Assembly (NCBI GenBank): GCA_904501815.1
Contig: CAJGCN010000025.1
Coordinates: forward strand, 1 to 13,772
DNA length: 13,772 nt
Origin: an uncultured Clostridia bacterium
Lineage (GTDB): Bacteria; Bacillota; Clostridia; Christensenellales; Borkfalkiaceae
Reading direction: 5' to 3'
Shown here piece by piece: positions 5,919-13,729 of the stretch. The number at the start of each line of letters is the position of its first letter. The stretch's first letter is position 1. A program made the position numbers and the translations under genes. Below the pieces are notes generated by a model that was not told the origin of the DNA, made no database searches, and worked only from the letters and a program-made list of their open reading frames with translations.

Positions 5919-6572
5919 TTACGGTTTCTTAAATCTATACCCTACGCCGAATACCGTTTCGAAGTTATCCACCCCTAATTTTCTCAATCTTGCCACGTGA
6001 TTATCCAGCGTACGCGTTTCCGTATCCACGTATCCCCAAATCTCTGTTAAAAGGGTTTCTCTCGGCAATACTATATCGGCGTTTTTCATACAGTATTTTA
6101 AAAGTTCAAATTCTTTTTTATTCAGGTCAAGCAGTTTGCCGTTTAAAGAAACGGTCATTTGTTCCCCGTTCAGCTCTAAATTCCCGACCTTTAAAATATT
6201 GCTACCGCTACGCCTACGCAAAGCGGCGTTCACCCTTGCGATAAGCTCCATTACCCCGAACGGCTTTGCGATATAATCGTCCGCGCCTAAATCTAAGCCG
6301 AGCACTTTATCGTGTTCGCTGCTAAGTGCGCTGAGCATAATACAGCACACGCTTGGATATCGGCTTTTCATCTCTTTCAAAACGTCTAATCCGCTCCCGT
6401 CGGGAAGCATAATATCGAGCAAAGCGATATCGGGCGCACCCGCCACCATTCCGTCTTTAAACGCTTTTACACTCGGAAAAGTACGGCATACGATTTGTTC
6501 ACGCTCCAAAGAAAATTTCACGAGCGCGGCAATACTTTCGTCGTCTTCCAAAAGATAAATCAGCCCTTTCAT
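5919..6572 (-). CDS. phoB: PhoB/PhoP-type response regulator
   Basis: A 217-residue OmpR-family regulator. The receiver domain (1 to about 115) has the acidic pair D10-D11, phosphoacceptor D53 in LLDIMLPDGSG, the switch serine in MLSA, and the invariant lysine in YIAKPF. The C-terminal winged helix (about 125-217) includes LNKKEFELLKY, the recognition helix region TLDNHVARLRKL, and a GVGYRF ending. It should bind TTTACA-type direct repeats, and such repeats occur upstream of pstS and of the Na/Pi cotransporter in this same window. ATG 6572 has an AAGGAAAG site and lies 15 nt past the cotransporter stop, so the two share a transcript. A strong terminator follows at once, before phoR. Confidence 0.93.
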   Translation of the reverse strand: MKGLIYLLEDDESIAALVKFSLEREQIVCRTFPSVKAFKDGMVAGAPDIALLDIMLPDGSGLDVLKEMKSRYPSVCCIMLSALSSEHDKVLGLDLGADDYIAKPFGVMELIARVNAALRRRSGSNILKVGNLELNGEQMTVSLNGKLLDLNKKEFELLKYCMKNADIVLPRETLLTEIWGYVDTETRTLDNHVARLRKLGVDNFETVFGVGYRFKKP

Positions 6573-6587
6573 ATTCTTTCCTTTTCT

Positions 6588-8252
6588 TTATTTGACGGGC
6601 GAACCGTCTACGCTGTGCGCGATAAAATTCAAGTGGTCGCCAATACGCTCTAAGTTCGACACGAGATTGATGAAAATCGTGTTGTTTTCAGGACGGCACT
6701 TCCCTTGACTAAGGCGCAAAATATGCTCGGATACAAGCTCTTTACGCATTTCGTCAACCTTATCTTCGATCGTATCCGATTCCGCAAGCGAAGCGTAGTC
6801 GTTTTCCAAAAGCAAGCGTTTGACCGTTGCGTATTGCTGACGGAGTAAATCGTGCATACTGCTGATTTTTTCGTTAATGCCTTCCGAGAAAATCAAATTA
6901 TCGCGTACTTCGCGCTTGGTATATTTGGTAAGGTTATCCGCAAGCTCTGCCACACGGGCAACGTCGCCTACGTTATTATGCAACGCGCTGACGAGTTTTT
7001 CATCGGAAAGAGAAATCCCACTTGCCGAAACCTTCACGAGATAATCGGAAATTTGCTCACCGAGATTCATAATATGTTCGTTGTTTTCCGCAACTTTGTC
7101 TACTGCGTCTAAGTCGCGATTGATAAACCCGTCGAACGCCGTTTGTAAGCTTTCCATTGCCATGTCCGCCATACGGAATACTTCTTTTTTCAGCTGTTCA
7201 ATCGCAACGGCGGGCGTATTCAAGAAACGCTTATCCATATAAATAATTTCCGACGGTTTTTCTTCTTGCTTTTTATCGGGCACGATAATCGTAGCCGCCT
7301 TCACCAAAAGCTTAGTAAACGGCAAGAATAATAATGTACAAATCACGTTAAAGAAAGTATGGAACATAGCGATTTGCGTGCTTTCCGCTTCGAACCAGTT
7401 TACGAAGGTCGTTGCATAGAAATCTTTCCAGATTAACAGCATAATCATAAACAAAACCGAACCGATTACGTTAAACAGCAGGTGAATAATACTCGCCCTT
7501 CTTGCGTTTACACTCGTACCGATAGACGAAATCAACGCCGTCACGCACGACCCGATATTCGAACCGAGAATAATATATAAAACAGCGTTCGTCATTTGCC
7601 CGTCCACTTGACCGATAATCAGCCCTGCTGAAGCCATTGAAATAATAATCGAAGTGACCGCGCTCGACGATTGCATCAACGCCGTGAACACAATCCCGAA
7701 CAGCAAAAGCAAGAACGGGTTGGTAAGCGAGGACAAAAATTCGGCAACTTGCGGATATTTTTCAATATCTGCGTAAACCTTCATCGTAGAAGACATAACT
7801 TCCAGCCCTAAGAAAATCATTCCTAAGCCCGCAAGCGCCATACCTGCGCATTTCACTTTATCGCTTTTTGAAAACAAATCGATAAACACGCCGATACCGA
7901 GCATTAAAATAAAGAACTCGCTAATCGGCAAATCCCCTAAAGCGGCAATTTGCGCGGTAATCGTCGTACCGATATTCGCACCCATAATAACGGTGGCGGC
8001 TTGATACAAACTCATAATCCCCGCGTTTACAAACCCGACGACCATAACCGTCGTCACGCCCGAGCTTTGAATTACGGCGGTCGTTCCCGCACCCATTCCT
8101 ACGCCAACGAGCTTTTTATCAGACGTTTTGTTAAACAAACGCTTTAAGCTGTTCCCAAACAGCTTTTCCATGTTGTCGCTGAGCAGTTTAAACCCAACCA
8201 ACAACGCCCCGCAACCTGCAAGCACTAACGCTATCGTTTCGAAAATATGCAT
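6588..8252 (-). CDS. Na/Pi cotransporter with C-terminal PhoU-like domain
   Basis: A 554-residue protein of the NptA/YjbB type, which is thought to move phosphate with sodium ions. Two inverted membrane repeats each carry the family's QSS motif (QSSGVTT at 62-68, QSSSAVTS at 194-201) and a G-x-NIG motif (GANIGT 91-96, GSNIGS 230-235). The cytoplasmic tail (about 345-550) is PhoU-like and ends with the metal-binding ERIGDH motif (535-540). YjbB-like proteins can also export phosphate, so direction is not settled. ATG 8252 has TAGGAG 5 nt upstream. It starts a second unit, cotransporter-phoB-phoR, with its own promoter (8306-8334) and a PhoP-box-like repeat pair (8343-8359). That arrangement suggests induction together with pst under phosphate limitation. 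Confidence 0.9.
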   Translation of the reverse strand: MHIFETIALVLAGCGALLVGFKLLSDNMEKLFGNSLKRLFNKTSDKKLVGVGMGAGTTAVIQSSGVTTVMVVGFVNAGIMSLYQAATVIMGANIGTTITAQIAALGDLPISEFFILMLGIGVFIDLFSKSDKVKCAGMALAGLGMIFLGLEVMSSTMKVYADIEKYPQVAEFLSSLTNPFLLLLFGIVFTALMQSSSAVTSIIISMASAGLIIGQVDGQMTNAVLYIILGSNIGSCVTALISSIGTSVNARRASIIHLLFNVIGSVLFMIMLLIWKDFYATTFVNWFEAESTQIAMFHTFFNVICTLLFLPFTKLLVKAATIIVPDKKQEEKPSEIIYMDKRFLNTPAVAIEQLKKEVFRMADMAMESLQTAFDGFINRDLDAVDKVAENNEHIMNLGEQISDYLVKVSASGISLSDEKLVSALHNNVGDVARVAELADNLTKYTKREVRDNLIFSEGINEKISSMHDLLRQQYATVKRLLLENDYASLAESDTIEDKVDEMRKELVSEHILRLSQGKCRPENNTIFINLVSNLERIGDHLNFIAHSVDGSPVK

Positions 8253-8305
8253 TTTTACTCCTACGTATAAATTTCTTCACTCGTTTTTCACAAATCTACC
8301 CTTTT

Positions 8306-8334
8306 ATTATATAATAGATTAAAAAGAAAGTCAT
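8306..8334 (-). promoter_or_regulatory. Promoter of the Na/Pi cotransporter-phoB-phoR unit
   Basis: On the minus strand: -10 TATAAT (8311-8306), a 17-bp spacer, and a weak -35 ATGACT (8334-8329). The predicted start near 8299 leaves a leader of about 46 nt. The weak -35 fits activation from the repeats just upstream. Confidence 0.6.
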
Positions 8335-8342
8335 GCGCTTGG

Positions 8343-8380
8343 TGTAAAAAAATTGTAAAAAATTGAAAAAAATTAAAAAA
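8343..8380 (-). promoter_or_regulatory. PhoP-box-like TTTACA repeats with phased A-tracts
   Basis: On the minus strand two perfect TTTACA half-sites (8359-8354 and 8348-8343) are exactly 11 bp apart and end 8 bp before the -35. This matches the known B. subtilis PhoP half-site TT(A/C/T)A(C/T)A. Further upstream the half-sites are degenerate. Four A-runs on the plus strand (8346-8352, 8357-8362, 8366-8372, 8375-8380) repeat at about one helical turn, so the site may also be bent. Confidence 0.6.
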
Positions 8381-8401
8381 TTTGCTTTTTTTTTGCAGGT
8401 T

Positions 8402-9067
8402 TTACGCCAAAAATCCCTTTTCGGTGTTAATATGCACACCCGTTAAATAGAAGATTACCCATTCGGCAAGATTCGTAGCGTGGTCGCCTATACGCTCTAA
8501 ATATTTAGACACCATCATTAAATCCAACGCGCGTTCGGCAAAGCTTTCTTCTTTACGAATACGCTCCACTAATAAATCTTTTGCACTCAAAAACAATTCG
8601 TCCACTTTATCGTCGGCAAGGCATACCCGTTTTGCAAGCTGGATATCCCGTTCAGCAAAAGAGCGCACCGCACCGTCAACCATATCGATTACCGCTTCGC
8701 ACATTTTTTCGATAAAGGGGATACTGTAATTGGTGTGCGTACGCCCGCCCTTGATTACGATTTCTGAAATATCGGTGGAAAAATCTCCTATTCTTTCTAA
8801 ATCGGTTATCATTTTTAACGCAGATGATACCATACGCATATCGGAAGCGACGGGCTGTTGCGTAAGCAAGAGCTTTAAGCAAAGATTTTCGATAGAGCGT
8901 TCGCAATCGTCTATGGTATTATCCCCGTTGATTACTTCCTGCGCCATAATCAAATCGTCTTTTTTAAGTGCATCTACCGTGTTTTTAATAGACGATTTTA
9001 CCAACTCGCTCATTTTTATAATTTCCTGTGTTAATTCTTTTAAATCGTTTAAATAATTTTTTCTCAT
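8402..9067 (-). CDS. phoU: Phosphate-signalling complex protein PhoU
   Basis: A 221-residue protein of normal length with two three-helix PhoU repeats, each carrying the metal-binding signature: ERIGDFSTDI in the first and ERIGDHATNLAE in the second. PhoU couples the PstCAB transporter to the PhoR kinase and keeps the Pho response off when phosphate is plentiful. The frame is open 28 codons further upstream, but that would overlap pstB by 83 nt. ATG 9067 (MRKNYLND) begins 1 nt after the pstB stop (TAAAATG), and no clear ribosome binding site precedes it, so translation is probably coupled to pstB. It is the last gene of the pst unit. No convincing terminator follows it, so some read-through into the cotransporter is possible. 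Confidence 0.94.
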   Translation of the reverse strand: MRKNYLNDLKELTQEIIKMSELVKSSIKNTVDALKKDDLIMAQEVINGDNTIDDCERSIENLCLKLLLTQQPVASDMRMVSSALKMITDLERIGDFSTDISEIVIKGGRTHTNYSIPFIEKMCEAVIDMVDGAVRSFAERDIQLAKRVCLADDKVDELFLSAKDLLVERIRKEESFAERALDLMMVSKYLERIGDHATNLAEWVIFYLTGVHINTEKGFLA

Positions 9068-9068
9068 T

Positions 9069-9854
9069 TTAACCAAACCGTCCCGTAATATAATCTTCCG
9101 TCTTTTGATTTTCAGGCACGGAGAAAATCTTTTCCGTATCCCCCATTTCAATCATTTCACCGAGTAAGAAAAACGCCGTTTTATCGGATATTCTTGCAGC
9201 TTGTTGCATATTATGCGTGACGATTACCACCGTAATATCTTTTTTCAATTCCACGCAAAGTTCTTCTATTTTCCCCGTTGAAATAGGGTCAAGTGCGCTC
9301 GTCGGCTCGTCCATCAATAAAATTTGCGGTTCAACGGCAAGCGCGCGGGCAATACAAAGGCGTTGTTGTTGTCCGCCTGAAAGCCCCAACGCCGATTTGT
9401 TTAATCTATCCTTTAATTCATCCCACATTGCCGCGTCCTTTAAAGAACTTTCTACGATTTCGTCAAGTTCCGCTTTCTTTTTTATTCCAAACGTACGCGG
9501 ACCGTAAGCGATATTGTCGTAGACGCTCATAGCAAAAGGGTTAGGGCGTTGAAAAACCATACCTACGTTTTTCCTGAGCATAGAAAGGTTGGTATTTTTA
9601 TCGTAGATATTTTGTCCGCCGATCAACACCGCGCCTTCCACTCTACACTCCGAAACCAAATCGTTCATTCTGTTTAAGGATTTTAAAAGAGTAGACTTTC
9701 CGCACCCTGAAGGACCTATCATTGCCGTAATTTCCTTTTGAAAAATCGTCATATTGATTTTTTTTAAGGCTTGAAAGTCGCCGTAGAATAAGTTCATATC
9801 CTTAATCTCCACAGCCGTTTTATTTTCAAAATGAAAAGTTTCTATTTGTTTCAT
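9069..9854 (-). CDS. pstB: Phosphate ABC transporter ATP-binding protein PstB
   Basis: A 261-residue ABC ATPase that powers phosphate import through the PstC-PstA permease. All motifs are intact: Walker A GPSGCGKST (47-55), a Q-loop in MVFQRPNPF, the signature LSGGQQQR, Walker B ILLMDEPTSALD, and the switch histidine in VIVTHNMQQ. The RPNPF sequence after the Q-loop and NRMNDL after Walker A are typical of PstB rather than other ABC ATPases. ATG 9854 lies 11 nt past the permease stop, with an AAGGAA site that overlaps that stop codon. Confidence 0.97.
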   Translation of the reverse strand: MKQIETFHFENKTAVEIKDMNLFYGDFQALKKINMTIFQKEITAMIGPSGCGKSTLLKSLNRMNDLVSECRVEGAVLIGGQNIYDKNTNLSMLRKNVGMVFQRPNPFAMSVYDNIAYGPRTFGIKKKAELDEIVESSLKDAAMWDELKDRLNKSALGLSGGQQQRLCIARALAVEPQILLMDEPTSALDPISTGKIEELCVELKKDITVVIVTHNMQQAARISDKTAFFLLGEMIEMGDTEKIFSVPENQKTEDYITGRFG

Positions 9855-9865
9855 ACGTTTTTTCC

Positions 9866-11605
9866 TTATTTATTTTTCTTCCATTTCCGCTCGCAAAAAT
9901 GCGCCGTAAGATTGATTAACAACACTAATATCAAAAGTACGCTTGCCGTTGCGTAAGCCGCTTGTAAATTCGGATTTTCCGCCGTGAAATTATACATTAA
10001 CACCGCAAAGGTTGAACCGCTCGAGAAAGGAGAGTTTGGAATCATAGGAAGAGAACCTGCCGTAAAAATCAACGCCGCGCTTTCCGAAACGATACGCCCT
10101 ACCGATAATACCGTTGCCGTGATTACGCCTGACAAAGCCGACGGCAAAACCACTTTAAAAATCGTTCTGATTTTTGTTGCGCCCAGCGCAAGAGAACCTT
10201 CGCGTACGGAATTTTGCACAGCCAATAAGCTTTCTTCGACTGAACGGATAATCGTCGGCAAAATCATTAAAGATAGCGTAAGCGCACCGGCAAACAAGGA
10301 TTTTCCGCTTCCGCAAAAAGCAATCATACCAAACAACCCGAACACGATAGACGGAATCCCCGAAAGAGTATCAATAAATATTCTTAAAACCTTGACAACT
10401 TTTGCGCCTGGCTTAGTATATTCGACCAAGAAAATAGCAGCCCCTACACCAAGCGGTAAAGCCATAAAAAGAGCCAACAAAATAATCCACCCCGTAGACG
10501 TAAACGCACCGAGTAGCGTAGGCGTTTTATAGGTCGGCGTACCAAACAAGAAATTCCAATTCAATTCAGGCAACCCGTTGGCGAGTATATAGCCGAGCAA
10601 AACCGCCAAAGCCAGCACTACAATTCCTGCAACGATGCACGAAACAATCGACAAGCTTTTTTGCGCCATTCCTTTTACGAAATATCTACGTTTACGGATA
10701 ACCGTTTTAGTTTCTGTCAATCGTTTAGGTTTCCCCCTTTCCCTTTCTTTCCTTTCACGTTTTATAAGCGCAAGAACGCCGTTTAGAAAGAAAATAAAGA
10801 TAAGCAAGACCAAACCCGTCGCAAACAAAGCGCTTCTATGCAAGCCCATTGCGTAGCCCATTTCGTTGACGATATTTACCGTTAAAGGTCTAATAGGCGA
10901 GAAAAGCCCGTCGGGAAAAGCAACCGAGTTCCCGCAAACGACGAGTACTGCCATCGTTTCGCCAATCGCGCGCCCCGCGCCTAAGGTCAACGCGGATAAA
11001 ATCCCCTTTTTGGCAGCAGATAGGTTAATTTTAAAAATCGTTTGCTCTTTCGTTGCGCCTAAGGCAAGCGAACCTTCCACATAGGAAGCGGGAACGCTTT
11101 CAAGCGCATTTTTTGATAAAGATACAACGGTAGGCAAGATCATCAGCCCCAAAATTAACGAACTTGCCAACAACCCGTTTCCGCTTTCCACGCCGAACAG
11201 GTCTTTGAGCATAGGCGAAAGCACGATCATACCGAAAAAACCGTAAATAATAGACGGTATCCCTGCAAGCAAGACGATAATTTGATTAAATATCCCTTTC
11301 AAGCGTTTAGGACAAAAATACACGATAAAAATTGCCGTAAATACCCCGAACGTACCGCCTATCAATAACGCCAACAGCGTGATAAGCAACGTGGCTACGA
11401 TCATCGGCAACACACCGTAGGCGTTTTCTTTTGGAAACCATTTCGCGCCGAACAAGAATTTTAACACGCCTATTTCTTTGAGCGCAGGAAACGCCGAAAG
11501 AAAAATAAACAATACGATAGCCAGCACGGCGACGACGGAAAATCCCGCCGCTATAAAAAACAGAATTTTCGCCGTCGTTTCGCTTTTATTTTTTGATTTG
11601 GTCAT
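9866..11605 (-). CDS. pstCA: Fused phosphate ABC transporter permease PstC-PstA
   Basis: A 579-residue membrane protein in which PstC (about 1-282) and PstA (about 312-579), normally two genes, are one uninterrupted frame. Each half has about six membrane segments and its own cytoplasmic coupling (EAA-type) loop. Both loops contain the same stretch EGSLALGATK (177-186 and 469-478). PstC-type GRAIGETMAV is at 211-220; the PstA counterpart GRIVSESAAL (503-512) is more diverged. GIPSIIYGFFGM (115-126) and GIPSIVFGLFGM (416-427) also pair up. The halves are joined by a highly basic cytoplasmic linker (about 281-308). Both permease halves probably fold in one chain and bind the PstB dimer. ATG 11605 follows pstS by 13 nt with an AAAAGG site. 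As I recall, mycoplasmas have a similar fusion. Confidence 0.94.
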   Translation of the reverse strand: MTKSKNKSETTAKILFFIAAGFSVVAVLAIVLFIFLSAFPALKEIGVLKFLFGAKWFPKENAYGVLPMIVATLLITLLALLIGGTFGVFTAIFIVYFCPKRLKGIFNQIIVLLAGIPSIIYGFFGMIVLSPMLKDLFGVESGNGLLASSLILGLMILPTVVSLSKNALESVPASYVEGSLALGATKEQTIFKINLSAAKKGILSALTLGAGRAIGETMAVLVVCGNSVAFPDGLFSPIRPLTVNIVNEMGYAMGLHRSALFATGLVLLIFIFFLNGVLALIKRERKERERGKPKRLTETKTVIRKRRYFVKGMAQKSLSIVSCIVAGIVVLALAVLLGYILANGLPELNWNFLFGTPTYKTPTLLGAFTSTGWIILLALFMALPLGVGAAIFLVEYTKPGAKVVKVLRIFIDTLSGIPSIVFGLFGMIAFCGSGKSLFAGALTLSLMILPTIIRSVEESLLAVQNSVREGSLALGATKIRTIFKVVLPSALSGVITATVLSVGRIVSESAALIFTAGSLPMIPNSPFSSGSTFAVLMYNFTAENPNLQAAYATASVLLILVLLINLTAHFCERKWKKNK

Positions 11606-11618
11606 AGTTTCTTACCTT

Positions 11619-12422
11619 TTATAACGTAATATACCCTTCTTCCGCAACGATTGCCTGTCCTTCGTCGGATAAGACAAAGTCAAGAAAGTCTTTTGCTTCT
11701 TGCGATAAATTTTTCGTTGCGTTATACAAAATATTAAACGGCCGAGCAAGCTGATACGACCCGTTTTTAATATTCTCCGCCGTCCCTTCAACCCCTTCAA
11801 ACGTCAGTTTTTTCACTTTTTGCGGGTCGTATGCACCGAGCGAAATATACCCGAGCGCGTTTTCGTTTTGCGCAATATAGGTAATCGCAGTCCCCGTTGA
11901 AGAAAACTCCTGCGCCGACGCACGATCGGATACCTTTTCAAGCTTCTTTCCGTTTTCGTCCTTGACGAGTCCTTCAAACGCGTCGCGCGTGCCCGAGCCT
12001 GCTTCTCTGGAAACGGGTACGGTTGCCGAAGAAATTGCTATTCCCGAAACGTAGAAATTAAAAAGCTCAATCCCCGAAACTTCGTTGAGCGGGTTTGCCT
12101 TATTCACTACCACGACGATTCCGTCGTCGCAAATCTTTACGGTTTTCACTCCTTCTTCAAAAACGGCTTTGGACGCCATACCGAAATCACCCTTTCCTTC
12201 TTTTGCGTTGGAAATCCCAATCGACGACCCGCCACCTTCGACTTTTACTTGCACTCCGCTATGCTTTGCCATATACGCATCCGCAAGTGCGCCCATTAAC
12301 GGTTGTACGGACGTAGAGCCCGCAATCTCAATCGTTTTCATTTCCCCGCAAGACGTAAAAGCCGTCGTTGCGTTAAAAGCTGTGAGCGCTATCAAGAACG
12401 CCGTCATTTTTTTCAGTTTCAT
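11619..12422 (-). CDS. pstS: Phosphate-binding lipoprotein PstS
   Basis: A 267-residue extracellular phosphate-binding protein. The N-terminus is a lipoprotein signal (MKLKKMTAFLIALTAF) with a lipobox-like FTSC at C25. Phosphate-contacting motifs are present: AGSTSVQP (34-41), GGGSSIG (63-69) and SREAGSGTRDAF (138-149). The usual IFSGKITNW-type stretch before that is replaced by FYVSGIAIS, a modest divergence. ATG 12422 has AAGGAG 8 nt upstream. An in-frame ATG at 12482 is rejected because it lies inside the promoter region. It is the first gene of pstS-pstCA-pstB-phoU, controlled by the direct repeats at 12470-12555. Confidence 0.94.
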   Translation of the reverse strand: MKLKKMTAFLIALTAFNATTAFTSCGEMKTIEIAGSTSVQPLMGALADAYMAKHSGVQVKVEGGGSSIGISNAKEGKGDFGMASKAVFEEGVKTVKICDDGIVVVVNKANPLNEVSGIELFNFYVSGIAISSATVPVSREAGSGTRDAFEGLVKDENGKKLEKVSDRASAQEFSSTGTAITYIAQNENALGYISLGAYDPQKVKKLTFEGVEGTAENIKNGSYQLARPFNILYNATKNLSQEAKDFLDFVLSDEGQAIVAEEGYITL

Positions 12423-12454
12423 AATTTGTTCTCCTTTTTTATTTCGTTGCCTAT

Positions 12455-12460
12455 ATTGTA
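12455..12460 (-). promoter_or_regulatory. pstS: -10 element of the pst operon
   Basis: TACAAT on the minus strand. No sigma-A -35 is found 17 bp upstream (that position reads CGTGTT). Instead a TTTACA half-site ends 9 bp before it, as in activator-dependent Pho promoters. The predicted start near 12448 gives a leader of about 26 nt. Confidence 0.55.
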
Positions 12461-12469
12461 CGCCCAAAT

Positions 12470-12555
12470 TGTAAAAAAACACGCAATATTTTGTAATAAA
12501 AGAGTAATATACCGCTTGCTTTTGTAAAAAAGCGGTAAAAAGGCAGATTTGTTAA
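12470..12555 (-). promoter_or_regulatory. PhoP-box-like repeat array of the pst operon
   Basis: Minus-strand half-sites, in order: TTAACA (12555-12550), TTTACC (12539-12534), TTTACA (12528-12523), ATTACT (12508-12503), ATTACA (12497-12492) and TTTACA (12475-12470). Steps between them are 16, 11, 20, 11 and 22 bp. Two pairs are exactly one 11-bp step apart and the last step is two such units. The most proximal half-site occupies the -35 region. Confidence 0.65.
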
Positions 12556-12593
12556 TATTTTGCGAAAATAGGGAAACTTTTATTTACCCAAAC

Positions 12594-12621
12594 AAAAAAC
12601 GCTTCGCCGTAAAGCGAAACG
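12594..12621 (-). terminator. Terminator of the rdgB-yfcE unit
   Basis: On the minus strand CGTTTCGC (12621-12614) pairs with GCGAAGCG (12607-12600) with one wobble and a 6-nt loop. Six Ts follow (12599-12594). It separates the yfcE gene from the pst promoter region. Confidence 0.8.
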
Positions 12622-12640
12622 CCGTTGCTTTTTTTAATTT

Positions 12641-13123
12641 TTAAAAAACGCTTTCCCCCACGAGAACGGGTGTGCATTTGTCCTTATTTATAACGATATA
12701 CGCATAGCTCCCCCCTTCCCCGACGGGGCGTTTTAAGCTACCAGGATTGATTAGTAGAACTCCGTCTAATTCGGTGATATCGGCGGTATGCGTATGCCCG
12801 TACAGGGCGATTTGACAGCCCTGTTTTTTCGCCTCGCGCGCAAGCGTATACAAATTACTCTTCACGCCGTAGTTATGCCCGTGCGTATACAATACGCGCA
12901 AATATTCTATTTCCAACACGCCGTAGTCGGGATACACGGCAAAATAATCGCAATTCCCCTTGCAAACGTACGCCTTTTCGGGATATTTTGCGTTTATCTC
13001 CCGCATATCCCCCGCGCCGTCCCCCAAATGCAAAACGTAATCGTTTTCGGCAACGAGCGGTTCTAAGCGTTCTAATCCCTTTTTATTTCCGTGCGTATCG
13101 GATACTACGATAAGCTTCTTCAT
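12641..13123 (-). CDS. yfcE: YfcE/MJ0936-type metallophosphodiesterase
   Basis: A 160-residue calcineurin-like phosphoesterase with the complete two-metal site: DTHG (9-12), GDGAGD (34-39), KGNCD (55-59), YTHGH (79-83) and GHTH (109-112), plus NPGS (126-129). Relatives hydrolyse simple phosphodiesters in vitro with Mn or Ni; the natural substrate is unclear. The length matches the family. ATG 13123 has AAAGGAG 4 nt upstream, overlapping the end of rdgB, and the genes are 9 nt apart. The rdgB-yfcE pairing is common in Firmicutes. Confidence 0.93.
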   Translation of the reverse strand: MKKLIVVSDTHGNKKGLERLEPLVAENDYVLHLGDGAGDMREINAKYPEKAYVCKGNCDYFAVYPDYGVLEIEYLRVLYTHGHNYGVKSNLYTLAREAKKQGCQIALYGHTHTADITELDGVLLINPGSLKRPVGEGGSYAYIVINKDKCTPVLVGESVF

Positions 13124-13132
13124 AACGCTCCT

Positions 13133-13729
13133 TTAAAGGCTTTTACCCGATTTTTCGAGCGTGGCAAGTAAATTCGTTAAAGCGCGAAAACGGTGAGAAA
13201 CGGAGTTCTTTTCCTGCGCCGTTGCCACGCCGAAGGATTTTTGCAAGTCTGCGCTTTGAAAAACAGGGTCGTAGCCAAACCCGCCGTCCCCCACTTCTTT
13301 TGTTAAAATCTCACCGTGCGTTTTCCCTTCTGCGCAAAGCTCCGTACCGTCGGGAAACACGAGTGCGACGGCGCATTGAAAGTACGCGCTTCTATCCTTT
13401 TTTCCTTGCAAATTTTTTAAAAGCAAAGCGCGGTTTTGTTGATCGTTTCCGTGTTCGCCGGCATAACGCGCGCTAAACACGCCAGGCGCGCCGTCAAGCG
13501 CGTTCACGCAAAGTCCGCTATCGTCTGCAAGGGCAATACAGCCAAGCGCAAAACTTGCCGCTCTTGCCTTAATCAACGCGTTTTCTAAAAAGGTTTTGCC
13601 CGTTTCTTCCACGTCGCCTGCAAACCCTGCTTGTTTTTGCGAAATTACTTCAAATTGCGTAAAAATTTCCGCGATTTCTTTGAGTTTATGCGTATTCCCC
13701 GTCGCCACGACTAATTTGATTTTTTCCAA
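13133..13729 (-). CDS. rdgB: XTP/dITP pyrophosphatase (non-canonical purine NTPase)
   Basis: A 198-residue RdgB/HAM1-family enzyme that hydrolyses dITP, ITP and XTP to the monophosphates and keeps deaminated purines out of nucleic acids. Family motifs: ATGNTHKLKE (9-18), TFLENALIKA (46-55), DDSGLCVNALDGAPGVFSARYAG with the catalytic aspartate D70, GGFGYDPVF near residue 148, and SHRFRAL near the end. The start is a TTG (13729), supported by an AGGCGG site 8 nt upstream (13743-13738) and by the family motif beginning right after. A TATAAT-like -10 is at 13755-13760, but its -35 would lie beyond the window, so whether rdgB starts the transcript is unknown. Confidence 0.94.
   Translation of the reverse strand: MEKIKLVVATGNTHKLKEIAEIFTQFEVISQKQAGFAGDVEETGKTFLENALIKARAASFALGCIALADDSGLCVNALDGAPGVFSARYAGEHGNDQQNRALLLKNLQGKKDRSAYFQCAVALVFPDGTELCAEGKTHGEILTKEVGDGGFGYDPVFQSADLQKSFGVATAQEKNSVSHRFRALTNLLATLEKSGKSL

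Noticed and set aside
8360..8401. Terminator after phoU
   Set aside because: The A/T runs could form only a short A-T stem with no GC pairs. This was not judged a working terminator.
9068..9151. Upstream start for phoU at 9151
   Set aside because: It would overlap pstB by 83 nt and add 28 residues absent from normal-length PhoU proteins. ATG 9067 directly follows the pstB stop.
12423..12482. Upstream start for pstS at 12482
   Set aside because: It lies upstream of the predicted transcription start, among the -10 and Pho-type half-sites. ATG 12422 has a good AAGGAG and gives a proper lipoprotein signal.
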